Notes under the pieces: model-generated
Told to the model about the DNA's origin: nothing
The model's input: only the letters and a program-made list of their open reading frames with translations
Databases searched by the model: none
Translations under genes and position numbers: made by a program
Shown here: positions 19,028 to 28,921 of the stretch, piece by piece
Layout of the letters: the number at the start of each line of letters is the position of its first letter
Numbering within the stretch: position 1 is the stretch's first letter
Assembly: GCF_001698125.1 (NCBI RefSeq)
Contig: NZ_CP013854.1
Coordinates: forward strand, 2,294,001-2,358,000
DNA: 64,000 nt
Direction of reading: 5' to 3'
From: Pseudonocardia sp. HH130630-07
GTDB lineage: Bacteria; Actinomycetota; Actinomycetes; Mycobacteriales; Pseudonocardiaceae

Positions 19028-20029
19028 TCAGTGCACGGCTTCGGCGACCGCCGGGCTGTCGGCGCCGTACCCGCCACCGGCGAGTTCGGGGCTGACGGGG
19101 TGCCCGGCGAGCCAGCGCTCGGCGTCGATGGCGGCCGAGCAGCCGCTGCCGGCGGCGGTGATGGCCTGCCGGTAGGTGTGGTCGACGAGATCGCCGCAGG
19201 CGAAGACGCCCGGGACGTTCGTGTAGGTGGAACGTTCGTCCACCTTCACGTAGCCCTCGTCGTCGGTCTCGACCTGGCCGGCGACCAGCGCGCTGCGGGG
19301 GTCGTGGCCGATCGCGACGAACATGCCGGTCACGTCGAGGGCGTCGGTCTCCCCCGTCGTCGTGTCGCGCAGCTGCAGCTGCTTGACCGACCCCTCACCG
19401 GTCACCTCGGTGACCTCGGAGTTGGTCCGCCAGCGCATCTTCGGGTCGTTCTGGGCCCGTTCCAGCATGATCCGCGACGCCCGGAACTCGTCGCGCCGGT
19501 GGATCACCGTGACGGTCTCGGCGAACCGGGTGAGGAACGTGGCCTCCTCCATCGCCGAGTCGCCGCCGCCGATCACCGCGATGTTCTGGTCGCGGAAGAA
19601 GAAGCCGTCGCAGGTGGCGCACGAGCTCACGCCACGGCCGAGCAGCTCCTGCTCACCGGGGACGTGCAGGTAGCGCGGCGCGGCACCCATGGCGAGGATG
19701 ACGGCCCGGGCGCGGAACGTGTCCTGCCCGACCCGGACCTCCTTGACGTCCCCGTCGAGCTTCACCGCGTCGACGTCCTGCGGGCGCAGGTCGGCGCCGA
19801 AGCGCTTCGCCTGCCCGCGCATCTGCTCCATGAGCTCGGGGCCCATGATCCCGTCGGTGAAGCCGGGGTAGTTCTCGACCTCGGTCGTGGTCATCAGGGC
19901 GCCGCCGAACTGGCTGCCCTCGAACACGACCGGCGCGAGCTGGGCGCGGGCGGCGTACACCGCGGCGGTGTAGCCCGCCGGCCCGGACCCGATGATGATC
20001 AGGTCGTGCACCGTGTCGTCGGTGGTCAC
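19028..20029 (-). CDS. trxB: Thioredoxin reductase
   Basis: The 333-residue FAD/NADPH enzyme reduces thioredoxin. It shows [18 protein letters not shown] for FAD, the redox pair [11 protein letters not shown] near residues 134-137, [14 protein letters not shown] for NADPH, and [24 protein letters not shown]. The GTG at 20029 is chosen because GGAGGAGG lies 11 nt upstream and the protein then begins [15 protein letters not shown] longer open frame to 20158 lacks support. Confidence 0.96.
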   Translation of the reverse strand: MTTDDTVHDLIIIGSGPAGYTAAVYAARAQLAPVVFEGSQFGGALMTTTEVENYPGFTDGIMGPELMEQMRGQAKRFGADLRPQDVDAVKLDGDVKEVRVGQDTFRARAVILAMGAAPRYLHVPGEQELLGRGVSSCATCDGFFFRDQNIAVIGGGDSAMEEATFLTRFAETVTVIHRRDEFRASRIMLERAQNDPKMRWRTNSEVTEVTGEGSVKQLQLRDTTTGETDALDVTGMFVAIGHDPRSALVAGQVETDDEGYVKVDERSTYTNVPGVFACGDLVDHTYRQAITAAGSGCSAAIDAERWLAGHPVSPELAGGGYGADSPAVAEAVH

Positions 20030-20207
20030 CGGTACCGATACCTCCTCCGCGCGCCCGTTGACCCCGGGCGCGATGGCGGGGCCCGTGGATCCGGCCGTCC
20101 GGTCGGATCCGGCCTCGTTGCTGCCGTATGGCTCGAACGCGATCCTAGTCAGGGGCATTCCCGGTCCGGGCGGCGCCGAACCCGGCGCGGTCCCCGGTCG
20201 CCGGGGC

Positions 20208-20789
20208 TCAGCCCGTGCCGGTCCCGCCGAGTACCCGGGCCGATCCCGGACGGCAGCCCGGCGGCACGACGACGGTCCGCTCCCGGCCGGGAGCGGAGGT
20301 GCCGAGGACGACGAGCAGATCCGGCCCGTCCGGGCCGGGATGCGGCCGGGTGTCGAGCACCGGTGCTCCCGGATCGTCGATCCCCGCGGACGCGAGGCAG
20401 GCCCGGATCCGGCCGGTTCCCGCCGCCGCGCGGTCCCCGTCCACGGCCCCCGTGACCGGTTCCGGTCCGGTGCCGGGACCGTTCAGAACCGGGATCGCGA
20501 CGAGCCCGACGACGGCGGCCGCGGCGAGGAGCACCGTCGTCCGGCGGGTCCGACGCGGGATCGCCGGGCGCCCCGGTGCCGCCCCGGCGGCGAGCCGGGT
20601 GCGGATCCGGGCCGCGACGTCGCTCGGCATCGGGACCGGACCGGCGGCGACCACGAGCACGTCCCGGAGCGGGTCGGACCGATCATCGTCTTTCTGACAG
20701 TAATACTGAGCGGCAGCTGAAGACTGGTAATCGTCGATCCCATGAGAATCTGGGCGATAGTTCTTGTCGTTGTCACGATATGTGCTCAA
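20208..20789 (-). CDS. Probable anti-sigma factor of SigM (membrane protein)
   Basis: The 193-residue product has a cytoplasmic N-terminus of ~85 residues, one membrane segment ([18 protein letters not shown] near 86-104) and an extracytoplasmic Pro/Gly-rich C-terminus. The ATG overlaps the sigM stop (ATGA), the expected layout for a sigma/anti-sigma pair and the position of M. tuberculosis rsmA. No zinc-anti-sigma HxxxCxxC motif is present. The first ~36 codons are unusual: about 47% G+C by my count over 20681-20789, with ACA, TAT, TCT and AAA codons rare in neighbouring genes. Function is inferred from position and topology. Confidence 0.7.
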   Translation of the reverse strand: MSTYRDNDKNYRPDSHGIDDYQSSAAAQYYCQKDDDRSDPLRDVLVVAAGPVPMPSDVAARIRTRLAAGAAPGRPAIPRRTRRTTVLLAAAAVVGLVAIPVLNGPGTGPEPVTGAVDGDRAAAGTGRIRACLASAGIDDPGAPVLDTRPHPGPDGPDLLVVLGTSAPGRERTVVVPPGCRPGSARVLGGTGTG

Positions 20790-21304
20790 CGCTCCTCCTC
20801 ACGGGTCCGGGCGAGGATCCCGGTCAGCCGGGCCCGGCCACGCGCACAGCGACTCTTCACGGTCCCCACCGGCACCCCGAGGATCTCGGCCACCTCCGCC
20901 ACCGGGTACCCGAGCGCCTCGACGAGGACCACGGCGACCCGCTGGTCGAGGGGCAGCCGGGCCAGCGCCTCGTCCACGGTCAGCCGGATCAGCAGACGCC
21001 CGGACGGGTCGGCGGACACCGGCGTCCCGGTGAACCCGGCCCGGCGCCGGCGCCGGGCCGCGCGCATCCGGTCGATGCACCCGTTGACCAGGATCCGGTG
21101 CAGCCAGGTACCCGCCGACGCGTCACCCCGGAAGCCGGGCGAGCGCAGCGCCGCGAGGAACGCCTCCTGGACCGCGTCCTCCGCCTCCGTGGGGTCCCCG
21201 AGCATCCGCAGGGCCACCGACCACAGCCGGTCGGCGTACCGCCGGAACACCTCGTCCAGGTCCGGCGGCGCCGCCGTCGGGGAGCCGCGGTCGACGGAGG
21301 TCAC
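20786..21304 (-). CDS. sigM: ECF RNA polymerase sigma factor SigM
   Basis: A 172-residue group 4 sigma factor. Region 2 includes RLWSVALRMLGDPTEAEDAVQEAFLAAL (about 26-53) with the -10-recognition helix after it, and region 4 includes LTVDEALARLPLDQRVAVVLVEALGYPVAEVAEILGVPVGTVKSR. Gene order beside trxB and the pseudokinase matches M. tuberculosis sigM. The GTG start has TACGGT 6 nt upstream (21311-21316) and no ribosome binding site, so its mRNA is probably leaderless. Confidence 0.93.
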   Translation of the reverse strand: MTSVDRGSPTAAPPDLDEVFRRYADRLWSVALRMLGDPTEAEDAVQEAFLAALRSPGFRGDASAGTWLHRILVNGCIDRMRAARRRRRAGFTGTPVSADPSGRLLIRLTVDEALARLPLDQRVAVVLVEALGYPVAEVAEILGVPVGTVKSRCARGRARLTGILARTREEER

Positions 21305-21376
21305 CGGGGCACCGTAGGGATCCCGGGTGGATCACCACCGGCGTTCCGGCGAGCCGGGTCGCGTTCGCGAACGCGG

Positions 21377-23209
21377 CTACTGGACGGCGCGCTCGAAGGA
21401 GAACTCGCCGATCTCGGTCTGGTTGCCGGGACCGAGCGTGGTGATCCACAGCAGCACGTTCTCGGTCGGCATCGCGCCGTCGAGCGGCACCTCGGTCTCC
21501 CCCTGCTGCAGGGTGGCCGTCGCCACGACCCGGGTGCTGTCGAGGTCGGCGCCGGGCGAGGGCGCGGTGCGCACCTCGACCACCGTGCCGGGGCTGTCCG
21601 AGTCGATCGTGAGCCGGGTGACCGGCTCCGGCGCGTCGAACGACGCCATGATCCCGATGCCCGGCTTGAGCGCGGGGAACGGCTGGAAGTAGCGGCTCGT
21701 CGTCCAGGTCGTCGTGGGATCGCCGTCGACCACCCGGTCGACCGTCGCGGCGTTGTCGGCGTCCCCGACCGGGTCGAAGACCTGCACCGACACGTTCGCC
21801 ACGGCGCTCGTCGCACCGCCGGGACCGGGGGCGACGCCCTGCTCCTGCTGCTGTTCCGCCGCGGGTGGCAGGACGACGGGCGGGCCGCCCGAGCCCCCGA
21901 AGAGCGCACCGAGCTGGACCGACAGGTAGCCGAGGACGACCAGCACGCCCACACCGAGCACGGCGAGACCGATCCGCAGGTTGCGCCGGCGCTGCGGGTC
22001 GTGCCGGGTGTCCGGGAGCCGGTCGGAGTCCTGCCAGACGTCGTCCGGGTCGGAGGGGGCGCCGTCGTGCGCCGGGGGGAAGAACGCCTGGTCCGCGTCC
22101 TCCGCGACGACGTCGGCCAGCATCCGCTGCATCGCCGCCGCGGTGTGCACCCGGCCGAGCCCGTCCCCGGCCTGGCCGAGGGCGCCCATGCAGACGGTGT
22201 CCAGCTCCAGCGGGACACCGGGGCGCAGCGCCGAGGGGGCCTGCAGCCGACCGGCCGAGGACCGCTCCGCGGCGACCAGGCCGGCCCGGGCCGCGTCGGC
22301 GACCGAGAGCGGCCAGCGCCGGGTCAGCAGGCAGTAGAGCAGCCCGCCGAGGCCGCGGACGTCGTCCGCCGCGGACACCGACGGCCGTGGGAGCAGGAAC
22401 GCGAGCATGGCCCGCCCGTCCGGCGTGATCCGGATCCGCTGCGGGTGGTCGCAGCCGAGCACCAGGCCCTGCTGGTGGGCCTCGGTGGCCGCGGCGGCGA
22501 AGCCCTCGGTGGCGGCGGCGGCGCGCTGGGCCCGGACCGGTCCCTCGGCCACCGTCTCGGCGAGCGAGCGGCCCGGGACCCATTCGGCGACGGCGGCGCC
22601 GAGCACGTCGTGCGGGAGCCCGTGCGTCCCCGGGGCCAGCACGTCGAGCAGGCGCGCGGTGCCGCGGTGCTCGAAGCAGCCGGACCGCAGCGCCCGCACG
22701 ATCATCTCCCCGGCCCGGGCGGTGCCCTCCGGATCGTCGGAGCGGTCGTCGGCGGGCATCCGGCGGAGCAGGGTGACGCCGACCGAGCGGCGCAGCACGG
22801 TGTCCTCGGCGCGCCAGAACTCGGCCCCGGCCGCGGGATCGGACCCGATCCGCTGCCGCAGGACGTACCGGTCGGTGAGGTTCGATCCGGCCGCCGTGAC
22901 CGGTGCGTGGGTCACGGTGAGCTGCTCGGTGGGCCCGGCCTGCGCCGGGACCCTGGCGGTGGGCGGGTCGAGCGGGGGCCGGGCATCCGGCTCGGCCGCC
23001 GGGGGTTCGGCGGTGCCGGAGCCCTCCGGTGCGGCCGGCTCCGGAGCCGCGGGCACGGCCGGTACGGCCGCGGTGGGCTCGGGCGACGGGTTCCGGCCGG
23101 TCGTGCCGACGCTCTCGGTGCCCTCGGCACCGGGATCGGACGACGTGGTGGGGCCGGATTCGGACGGGGCGTCGGTTCGGGCAGCTCGCTGGTCGGTCTG
23201 CCCGTTCAA
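21377..23209 (-). CDS. MviN-type membrane pseudokinase with C-terminal beta-sandwich domain
   Basis: The 610-residue product has an Ala/Pro/Glu-rich N-terminus (1-110), a kinase-fold region starting DRYVLRQRIG (about 112-335), a single membrane segment (IGLAVLGVGVLVVLGYLSV, near 400) and an extracytoplasmic domain (VSVQVFDPVGDADN... to the end) like the discoidin-type C-terminus of M. tuberculosis MviN. The catalytic VAIK lysine, HRD and DFG are all lost (VGVTLLRR, LGCDHPQRIRI, AMLAFLLP), so it should not phosphorylate. In M. tuberculosis this half is fused to MurJ and recruits FhaA. Here no MurJ is attached or adjacent. The TTG start has GAGGGAGGG upstream. Confidence 0.8.
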   Translation of the reverse strand: MNGQTDQRAARTDAPSESGPTTSSDPGAEGTESVGTTGRNPSPEPTAAVPAVPAAPEPAAPEGSGTAEPPAAEPDARPPLDPPTARVPAQAGPTEQLTVTHAPVTAAGSNLTDRYVLRQRIGSDPAAGAEFWRAEDTVLRRSVGVTLLRRMPADDRSDDPEGTARAGEMIVRALRSGCFEHRGTARLLDVLAPGTHGLPHDVLGAAVAEWVPGRSLAETVAEGPVRAQRAAAATEGFAAAATEAHQQGLVLGCDHPQRIRITPDGRAMLAFLLPRPSVSAADDVRGLGGLLYCLLTRRWPLSVADAARAGLVAAERSSAGRLQAPSALRPGVPLELDTVCMGALGQAGDGLGRVHTAAAMQRMLADVVAEDADQAFFPPAHDGAPSDPDDVWQDSDRLPDTRHDPQRRRNLRIGLAVLGVGVLVVLGYLSVQLGALFGGSGGPPVVLPPAAEQQQEQGVAPGPGGATSAVANVSVQVFDPVGDADNAATVDRVVDGDPTTTWTTSRYFQPFPALKPGIGIMASFDAPEPVTRLTIDSDSPGTVVEVRTAPSPGADLDSTRVVATATLQQGETEVPLDGAMPTENVLLWITTLGPGNQTEIGEFSFERAVQ

Positions 23210-23412
23210 CGGCTTCGCCCTCCCTCGGCGCCTGCTCTCGTTCCGGCGCTCAGCTTACGGCACCCCGTCGGGTCCGGACGAGGTGCGGACCGTGCTCATG
23301 ACCCGTATGCCGTGACTTCGGTCCCCGACCGCCGGGGGTTTGCCCGGTAGGCGACTGATTGCGCCCGACGAGCCGGATCGTGCGACGAGCGGTCGACACG
23401 CGTCGCCGTGTG

Positions 23413-25737
23413 TCACGGCCGGGTGGTGTTCCCGGTCCGGTCGCCGGTCCCCGGGCGGGCCGGGCCGGGGGCGCCGGACGGGTCCGGGTGCTCGGGCACC
23501 GGCGCCGCGTCGCCGCCGGAGGGCACCGGCCCGGCCGGCCCGCCGGGCGCCTCCGGGGCCCCGTTCCCCCCGGGCCCGGGAGGACCGCCCGGCCGGCCGG
23601 AGCGCCCCGCGGACCGGATGCGCCGGACCACCCGCCGTACCACCAGGACGACCAGCACCGCGCCCGCCGCGGCGGTGAGCCAGCCGGTGACCGTCCCGTA
23701 GACCGTGGAGCGCACCCGGAGCCGGGTGTCCGGGCCGAGCACGGCACCGTCCGGGGTGCGCAGGCCGGCGTCGACGCTGAACTGGCCGGACCGCGTGACC
23801 TGCGCGCTGATCCGGACCTGCACCCGTCCGGACGGCGGGACCGGCTGCACCGGGACCGGGTTCACCCGCAGCCCCGCGGTGCTCGACAGCACCACCCGGA
23901 CGTTCATCGTGACCGGCAGCCCGTTCGCGACGGTGACCAGCAGCGGGGCGTCACTGGTCCCCAGCGAGTAGGGGCTGGGCGGCTGGACCACCCGCACCGA
24001 GGCCCGGATCTGCTCGATCCGCTCGGCGACCACCCGGCCCTCCCGCTCGGCCCGGTCCGGATCACCGCGCCACCAGGACGACGCGGCCCGCAGCGTCCCG
24101 AGCACCAGCGGGTCGAACACCTCGGTGATCGTGGCGCCGACACCGGTCCGCGGCTCGGCGGCGCTGCGCAGGCTCTCGATCGTCCGGATCTGCTCGCCGA
24201 CCGTCTCGATCACCGGGCCGGGGATCTCGGTCGCGCCGACCTGCGGCGGGTAGAACAACCGGGCGTCGGTACCGGCGGTGCCCGGACCGGTCGCGATGCC
24301 GCCCGCACCGGCGGGGACGAGCCGGCCGTCGTCGATCAGCGTGGCCAGCGCGGTGAGCGCCCCGATGGCCGTCGCGCCGTCGGCGTCCCAGCGGTGCGGC
24401 GGCGCGACGAGGACCGGGCCGGGCCCGGGGTCGTCGTCCGCGACGCGGAAGGTGAGCGCTCCGGCGAGGTCCTGGCCGGCGAGCCCGCCGCCGTCACCGA
24501 CCTGCAGCGCGACGCCGGGTGGCTCGGCCGCGGCCTCGGTGAGCAGCGGGTCGGACAGCGTGGCCGTAGCCGGGGCCGCCGGGTCGCCGAGCCGCACGAC
24601 ACCGGACCGGTCCGGGCTGCTCACCCCGTCGGTGGAGAGGACGAGGGCGACGCCGCCCAGCGCGTCCAGGGTCGGTTCGTCCAGCACCCCGTCGGTGGGC
24701 CAGACCAGGTTCTCGACGACCGGCGTGTCCAGCGCCCCGGTCAGGTTCTCGCGGCCCCGGGCGAGCGCGGTCCGGGCGAGATCGGCCCGGCCGCCGCGGA
24801 CGAGACCGACGAGATCGGCGTCGGCGGGCGGCAGCGCGACCACGCAGGTCCCCCGGGCCGCGGACTGCACCATGGCGAGCCACCGCCCGGCGGCCTCGGC
24901 CCCCCGGCCGGGTGCGGTCGCGCCGTCCGGACCGGTCACGACCTCGTAGCCGCCCTGCATCGCCGTGGCCGTCGCCACCAGCTCCGGGTCCACCGCGAGG
25001 CACAGGGCCGCGCGGGCGGGGGATCCGGCCGGGGCGGCGCCGGACACCGCCTCGACGAGCCCGTACAACCGGCCGCCGGGGGCGAACGACACCGCGAGGT
25101 CGTCGTCGGTGAGCAGCGGGACCTGGCCGGGCACCGGCGGCAGCCGGCGCGGCGCGTCGGTGATCGGGTAGAGCATGGTGACCGGCCGTGCCGGCGGGCG
25201 CGGGGTCCCGCCGGGCTGCGGGTCCCCCGGCAGCGACGAGACCGGGAGCACCGTCCGGACCTCGGCGAGCCGGGACGCGAGCCCGTCGACGGTGCCGTTG
25301 AGGTTCACCAGCAACGGGTAGGCGCCCGGTTCGGGCAGGGCGAGCGTGGTGCCGGGTGCACCGGTCAGCGGCACCGCGTACCGGAACGGGATCGTCGCGC
25401 CCGGTGCGAGCGTGCCGATCGTGGTGAACGGCGGCACGGCGTCGTCGACCGCGGGCTCCCCGGCGAACGTCGCGCGCACGCCCGCCTCGTCGGCCGCCGC
25501 GGCCCCGCGCTGGACCCGTACCGACAGCTCGTCGACGGGCCCGGTCCCGGTGTTGGTGATCGATCCCGTCACGACGAGCTCGGGCGGCCCGGTCGCGGTG
25601 ACGACCCGTGGCGACATCGCGTCGACGTCCAGCCGGACCGGTGCCGCCGGCTCCTGGGCCCACGCCGGCGCGCTCGGGAGCACCACGGCGGCCAGTGCGA
25701 CGAGCACGATCGCGACCAGGGCCGCGATCCGGTTCAC
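23413..25737 (-). CDS. DUF6049 family secreted/membrane-anchored protein
   Basis: A 774-residue protein with a signal peptide ([25 protein letters not shown]), a long extracytoplasmic body with Ig-like segments ([26 protein letters not shown]) and a C-terminal membrane helix ([21 protein letters not shown]) followed by a Gly/Pro-rich cytoplasmic tail. It corresponds in place to M. tuberculosis Rv3909. Function is not established; neighbours suggest cell envelope. The ATG overlaps the NUDIX stop (ATGA). Confidence 0.85.
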   Translation of the reverse strand: MNRIAALVAIVLVALAAVVLPSAPAWAQEPAAPVRLDVDAMSPRVVTATGPPELVVTGSITNTGTGPVDELSVRVQRGAAAADEAGVRATFAGEPAVDDAVPPFTTIGTLAPGATIPFRYAVPLTGAPGTTLALPEPGAYPLLVNLNGTVDGLASRLAEVRTVLPVSSLPGDPQPGGTPRPPARPVTMLYPITDAPRRLPPVPGQVPLLTDDDLAVSFAPGGRLYGLVEAVSGAAPAGSPARAALCLAVDPELVATATAMQGGYEVVTGPDGATAPGRGAEAAGRWLAMVQSAARGTCVVALPPADADLVGLVRGGRADLARTALARGRENLTGALDTPVVENLVWPTDGVLDEPTLDALGGVALVLSTDGVSSPDRSGVVRLGDPAAPATATLSDPLLTEAAAEPPGVALQVGDGGGLAGQDLAGALTFRVADDDPGPGPVLVAPPHRWDADGATAIGALTALATLIDDGRLVPAGAGGIATGPGTAGTDARLFYPPQVGATEIPGPVIETVGEQIRTIESLRSAAEPRTGVGATITEVFDPLVLGTLRAASSWWRGDPDRAEREGRVVAERIEQIRASVRVVQPPSPYSLGTSDAPLLVTVANGLPVTMNVRVVLSSTAGLRVNPVPVQPVPPSGRVQVRISAQVTRSGQFSVDAGLRTPDGAVLGPDTRLRVRSTVYGTVTGWLTAAAGAVLVVLVVRRVVRRIRSAGRSGRPGGPPGPGGNGAPEAPGGPAGPVPSGGDAAPVPEHPDPSGAPGPARPGTGDRTGNTTRP

Positions 25738-26225
25738 GCCGTCTCCTCCAGCAGGTCGGACGCGTGCCGGATCAGCCGGCGCTCGTCGGCGTAGGCGAGC
25801 CGTCCCTCCAACTCGCCCAGTGGCACCCAGGCGACCTCGGACACCTCGACGTCCTCGTCGGAGAGCTCGCCGCCGAGCGCGCGCATGAGGTAGTGGTGCA
25901 CGGTCTTGTGCACGCGCCGGTCCTCGGCGACGAACCAGAAGTCGATGGTGCCCAGGGGTGCCAGCACCTCTCCGATGATGCCGGTCTCCTCCTGGACCTC
26001 GCGCACCGCCGCCTGCTCGGCCGTCTCACCGGTCTCGATGTGCCCCTTGGGCAGCGACCACAGCAGCCGGCCCCGCCGGTCGAGCCGCCCGATCAGCGCC
26101 GCCGCCCCGGTCTCGGGATCCACGACGAGACCACCCGCGGAGGTCTCGTCCACGGTGCGCAGGCGGCGCCGGTCTGCGGAACGCCCCGCGCGGCGCCCCC
26201 CGGAGCGGCCGCGGGAGGTGGACAT
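25734..26225 (-). CDS. NUDIX hydrolase (MutT4-like)
   Basis: A 163-residue protein with the Nudix box [23 protein letters not shown], complete in GX5EX7REXXEEXG. The place corresponds to mutT4 of M. tuberculosis. The N-terminal ~25 residues are Arg/Gly/Ser-rich. The ATG at 26225 has TACCAT exactly 6 nt upstream (26232-26237) and no ribosome binding site, so it looks leaderless. Substrate (oxidised nucleotide or other diphosphate) cannot be told. It heads a minus-strand unit with DUF6049 and is divergent from pcnA. Confidence 0.88.
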   Translation of the reverse strand: MSTSRGRSGGRRAGRSADRRRLRTVDETSAGGLVVDPETGAAALIGRLDRRGRLLWSLPKGHIETGETAEQAAVREVQEETGIIGEVLAPLGTIDFWFVAEDRRVHKTVHHYLMRALGGELSDEDVEVSEVAWVPLGELEGRLAYADERRLIRHASDLLEETA

Positions 26226-26381
26226 GTGGCGATGGTAACGAGGAGGTGGCCGCCCGGGGGTCCGGACGAGCACTCGACGGCGTGTGTCACCCGGCCGCGG
26301 TGCCGTGATCTGCGTCCGCGGCACGTCCGGGGGCCGGATCCCCCGGGAGACGTCCGGGCGCGTTGCCTACACTGGCCCGTC

Positions 26382-27893
26382 GTGTCCTCGCCCTCCGCGA
26401 CCTCACGACCGACCCGAACCGCGAGCCGGCCGCCCGGCGGCGGGGCGGACCCGGACGAGCTGCAGCGCTCCCAGGAGAATGCCGTGGTCCAGATGCTCGA
26501 CGTGCCCGCCGTCGCCGATCGGCTAGCGAGCCGGTTCGCCGAGCGCGGCCACCTGCTCTACCTGGTCGGGGGCAGCGTCCGGGACGCGTTGCTGCGCGGC
26601 ACCGGTGTCGCCGACCGGGACTCCGGGGACCTGGACTTCACCACCGACGCCCGCCCGGAGCAGATCCTGGAGATCGCCCACGGCTGGGCCGACGCGGTCT
26701 GGGACACCGGGATCGCGTTCGGGACCGTGGGACTGCGTCGCGGCGACGAGATCTGCGAGATCACCACGTTCCGCGCCGACACCTACGACGGGGCGTCCCG
26801 CAATCCCGAGGTCCGCTTCGGCGACACCGTGGAGGGCGATCTCGTCCGCCGGGACTTCACGGTGAACGCCATGGCGGTCGAGCTCACCGGCCCGCAGCGG
26901 CGGTTCGTCGACCCGCACGGCGGGTTCGCGGCGCTGGCCCAGGGCCTGCTCGACACCCCCGACCTGCCGGAGCGGTCGTTCGCCGACGACCCGCTGCGGA
27001 TGCTGCGCGCGGCCCGGTTCGTCTCCCAGCTCGGTTTCACCCCGGCCGGCCGGGTGACCGAGGCGATGACCGGCATGGCCGGGGAGCTGTCCCGGATCAC
27101 CGCGGAACGGGTCCAGGCCGAGTTCTCCAAGCTGCTCCTCGGGGCCCACCCGCGCCGCGGGATCGAGCTGCTCTGCGACACCGGCCTCGCCCGGCACGTC
27201 GTCCCGGAGGTCCCGGCGATGCAGCTGGAGACCGACGAGCACATGCAGCACAAGGACGTCTACACGCACTCGCTGGTCGTCATGGAGCAGGCGATCGACC
27301 GCGAGACCGACGGCCCGGACCTCACGCTGCGGCTGGCGGCGCTGCTGCACGACATCGGCAAGCCGGCCACCCGGCGCAAGGAGCCCGACGGCCGGGTCTC
27401 GTTCCACCACCACGAGGTGGTCGGCGCGAAGATGACCCGCAAGCGGCTGCGTGCGCTCAAGTACCCCAAGGCGCTGATCGACGACGTCTGCCAGCTCGTC
27501 TACCTGCACCTGCGCTTCCACGGTTACGGCAAGGGCGAGTGGACCGACTCCGCGGTCCGCCGGTACGTGACCGACGCGGGGCCGCTGCTGGAGCGGCTGC
27601 ACCGGCTGGTCCGGTCGGACTGCACGACCCGTAACCGCCGCCGGGCCGCCGGGCTGCAGCGCAACTACGACGGGCTCGAGGACCGGATCGCCGCGTTGCG
27701 TGACCAGGAGGAGCTGGACGCGATCCGGCCGGACCTCGACGGCAACCGGATCATGGAGCTCCTCGGGATCCCGCCGGGCCCCGCGGTCGGGAAGGCCTAC
27801 CAGCACCTGCTCGCGCTGCGGATGGAGCACGGGCCGCTGGACCCGGAGCGGGCCGAGGCGGAGCTGCGCGCCTGGGCGGCCGAGAACCTCTGA
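26382..27893 (+). CDS. pcnA: CCA tRNA nucleotidyltransferase / poly(A) polymerase family
   Basis: The 503-residue class II nucleotidyltransferase probably adds or repairs the tRNA 3' CCA. It shows LVGGSVRDALLRG, the catalytic DLDFTTDA, RRDFTVNAMAVEL, DDPLRMLRAARFVSQL and an HD domain (LLHDIGKPATR, HHHEVVGAKM). The HD domain points to a phosphatase-type accessory activity. The GTG at 26382 has TACACT 8 nt upstream (26368-26373), so a leaderless transcript is likely; an internal ATG (MLDVPAVADR) 38 codons on is the alternative start. Confidence 0.93.
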   Translation: MSSPSATSRPTRTASRPPGGGADPDELQRSQENAVVQMLDVPAVADRLASRFAERGHLLYLVGGSVRDALLRGTGVADRDSGDLDFTTDARPEQILEIAHGWADAVWDTGIAFGTVGLRRGDEICEITTFRADTYDGASRNPEVRFGDTVEGDLVRRDFTVNAMAVELTGPQRRFVDPHGGFAALAQGLLDTPDLPERSFADDPLRMLRAARFVSQLGFTPAGRVTEAMTGMAGELSRITAERVQAEFSKLLLGAHPRRGIELLCDTGLARHVVPEVPAMQLETDEHMQHKDVYTHSLVVMEQAIDRETDGPDLTLRLAALLHDIGKPATRRKEPDGRVSFHHHEVVGAKMTRKRLRALKYPKALIDDVCQLVYLHLRFHGYGKGEWTDSAVRRYVTDAGPLLERLHRLVRSDCTTRNRRRAAGLQRNYDGLEDRIAALRDQEELDAIRPDLDGNRIMELLGIPPGPAVGKAYQHLLALRMEHGPLDPERAEAELRAWAAENL

Positions 27894-27972
27894 TCGTTCA
27901 CACGTCCGTACTACACATCTGTATTACACGGATGTCTGTTCGGCAGTCAGGGCGCGCGTGTCCGAGGCGGGT

Positions 27973-27999
27973 CATACGTTCGTCCAGGACGGACGTATG
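27973..27999. promoter_or_regulatory. 27-bp palindrome upstream of yqgE
   Basis: CATACGTTCGTCC and GGACGGACGTATG are complementary with one mismatch around a single central A. A second, weaker dyad with ACATC/GATGT arms lies at 27924-27944. The interval 27894-28140 is relatively AT-rich at its start. The odd-length, loop-free symmetry suggests a regulator-binding site; it could instead act as a pcnA terminator. Confidence 0.5.
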
Positions 28000-28141
28000 G
28001 CGTCGTCGTCGACCCGCTGTGGATCCCGTGTCACGCCCGGTAGCCGCGAGCGGTGCGCGGGCGATGCCGTCATTCGGTCGGGTGACGTGATCCGTACGGG
28101 TGCCGGCACTCCACGGGGGCCGACAGTGCGAACATGGGTCC

Positions 28142-28738
28142 GTGCGGGAACACCGCGCCACGAGAGGCGCCGCCCTTCCCCCGGTCACACCGGGCAGTCT
28201 GCTCGTCGCCGCCCCCGGACTGGGTGACCCGAACTTCGCGCGGACCGTCGTCTACATGATCGAGCACCGGCCGCACGGCAGCCTCGGCGTCGTGCTGAAC
28301 CGGCCCGGGCCGGCCGCGGTGCGGGAGGTACTGCCCCGCTGGGCCGGCCTCACCAGCGATCCCGGTTCGATGTTCGTCGGCGGCCCGGTCGAGGCGCAGA
28401 CCGCGCTCTGCCTCGCCACGCTGCGCACCGGGGAGACCGGGCGCGGGCTCGCCGGGCTGATGCCGGTCCGGCCGCCGGTGCAGCTGGTCGATCTCGACTC
28501 GGACCCGGCCTCGCTCGCACCGCGGCTGCGGGGGCTGCGCATCTTCGCCGGTTACTCCGGATGGGACGCCGGCCAGCTCGGTGGCGAGATCGCCCGCGGT
28601 GACTGGTTCGTCGTCCCGGGGCTGCCGGACGACCTGCTGACGGTGGCGCACGACCGGCTGTGGGAGCGGGTGCTGCGCCGCCAGGGCATCCCGCTCGCGC
28701 TGCTCGCGACGTTCCCGCTGGACCCGGCGCACAACTGA
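28142..28738 (+). CDS. YqgE/AlgH family protein
   Basis: A 198-residue protein with the family motifs LLVAAPGLGDPNFARTVVYMIEH, GSLGVVLNRP, GGPVEAQ and RIFAGYSGWDAGQLGGEI. The fold is known but the cellular role is not firmly established; some homologues are linked to regulation and redox. The GTG at 28142 is preferred over one 14 codons earlier because a GAACAT hexamer ends 6 nt upstream, as in several leaderless genes here, and because the conserved region starts soon after. Confidence 0.88.
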   Translation: MREHRATRGAALPPVTPGSLLVAAPGLGDPNFARTVVYMIEHRPHGSLGVVLNRPGPAAVREVLPRWAGLTSDPGSMFVGGPVEAQTALCLATLRTGETGRGLAGLMPVRPPVQLVDLDSDPASLAPRLRGLRIFAGYSGWDAGQLGGEIARGDWFVVPGLPDDLLTVAHDRLWERVLRRQGIPLALLATFPLDPAHN

Positions 28739-28921
28739 CGCCACCGGCGTCGCGATCACCCCGTCCGGAGCCGGGCAGGTGCGCGAGCGCCGCTCGGCGG
28801 GGTGCGGCCACCGAGCCCCGCCGCTCAGCGCGCCGAGACGTGGCTCGGCGGGTCCCGGTGGACGTCTCGGGCCCGCCGACGTGCACCTCGGCGCGCAGGC
28901 CGTGCCGCGGGTGGGGCCCGG

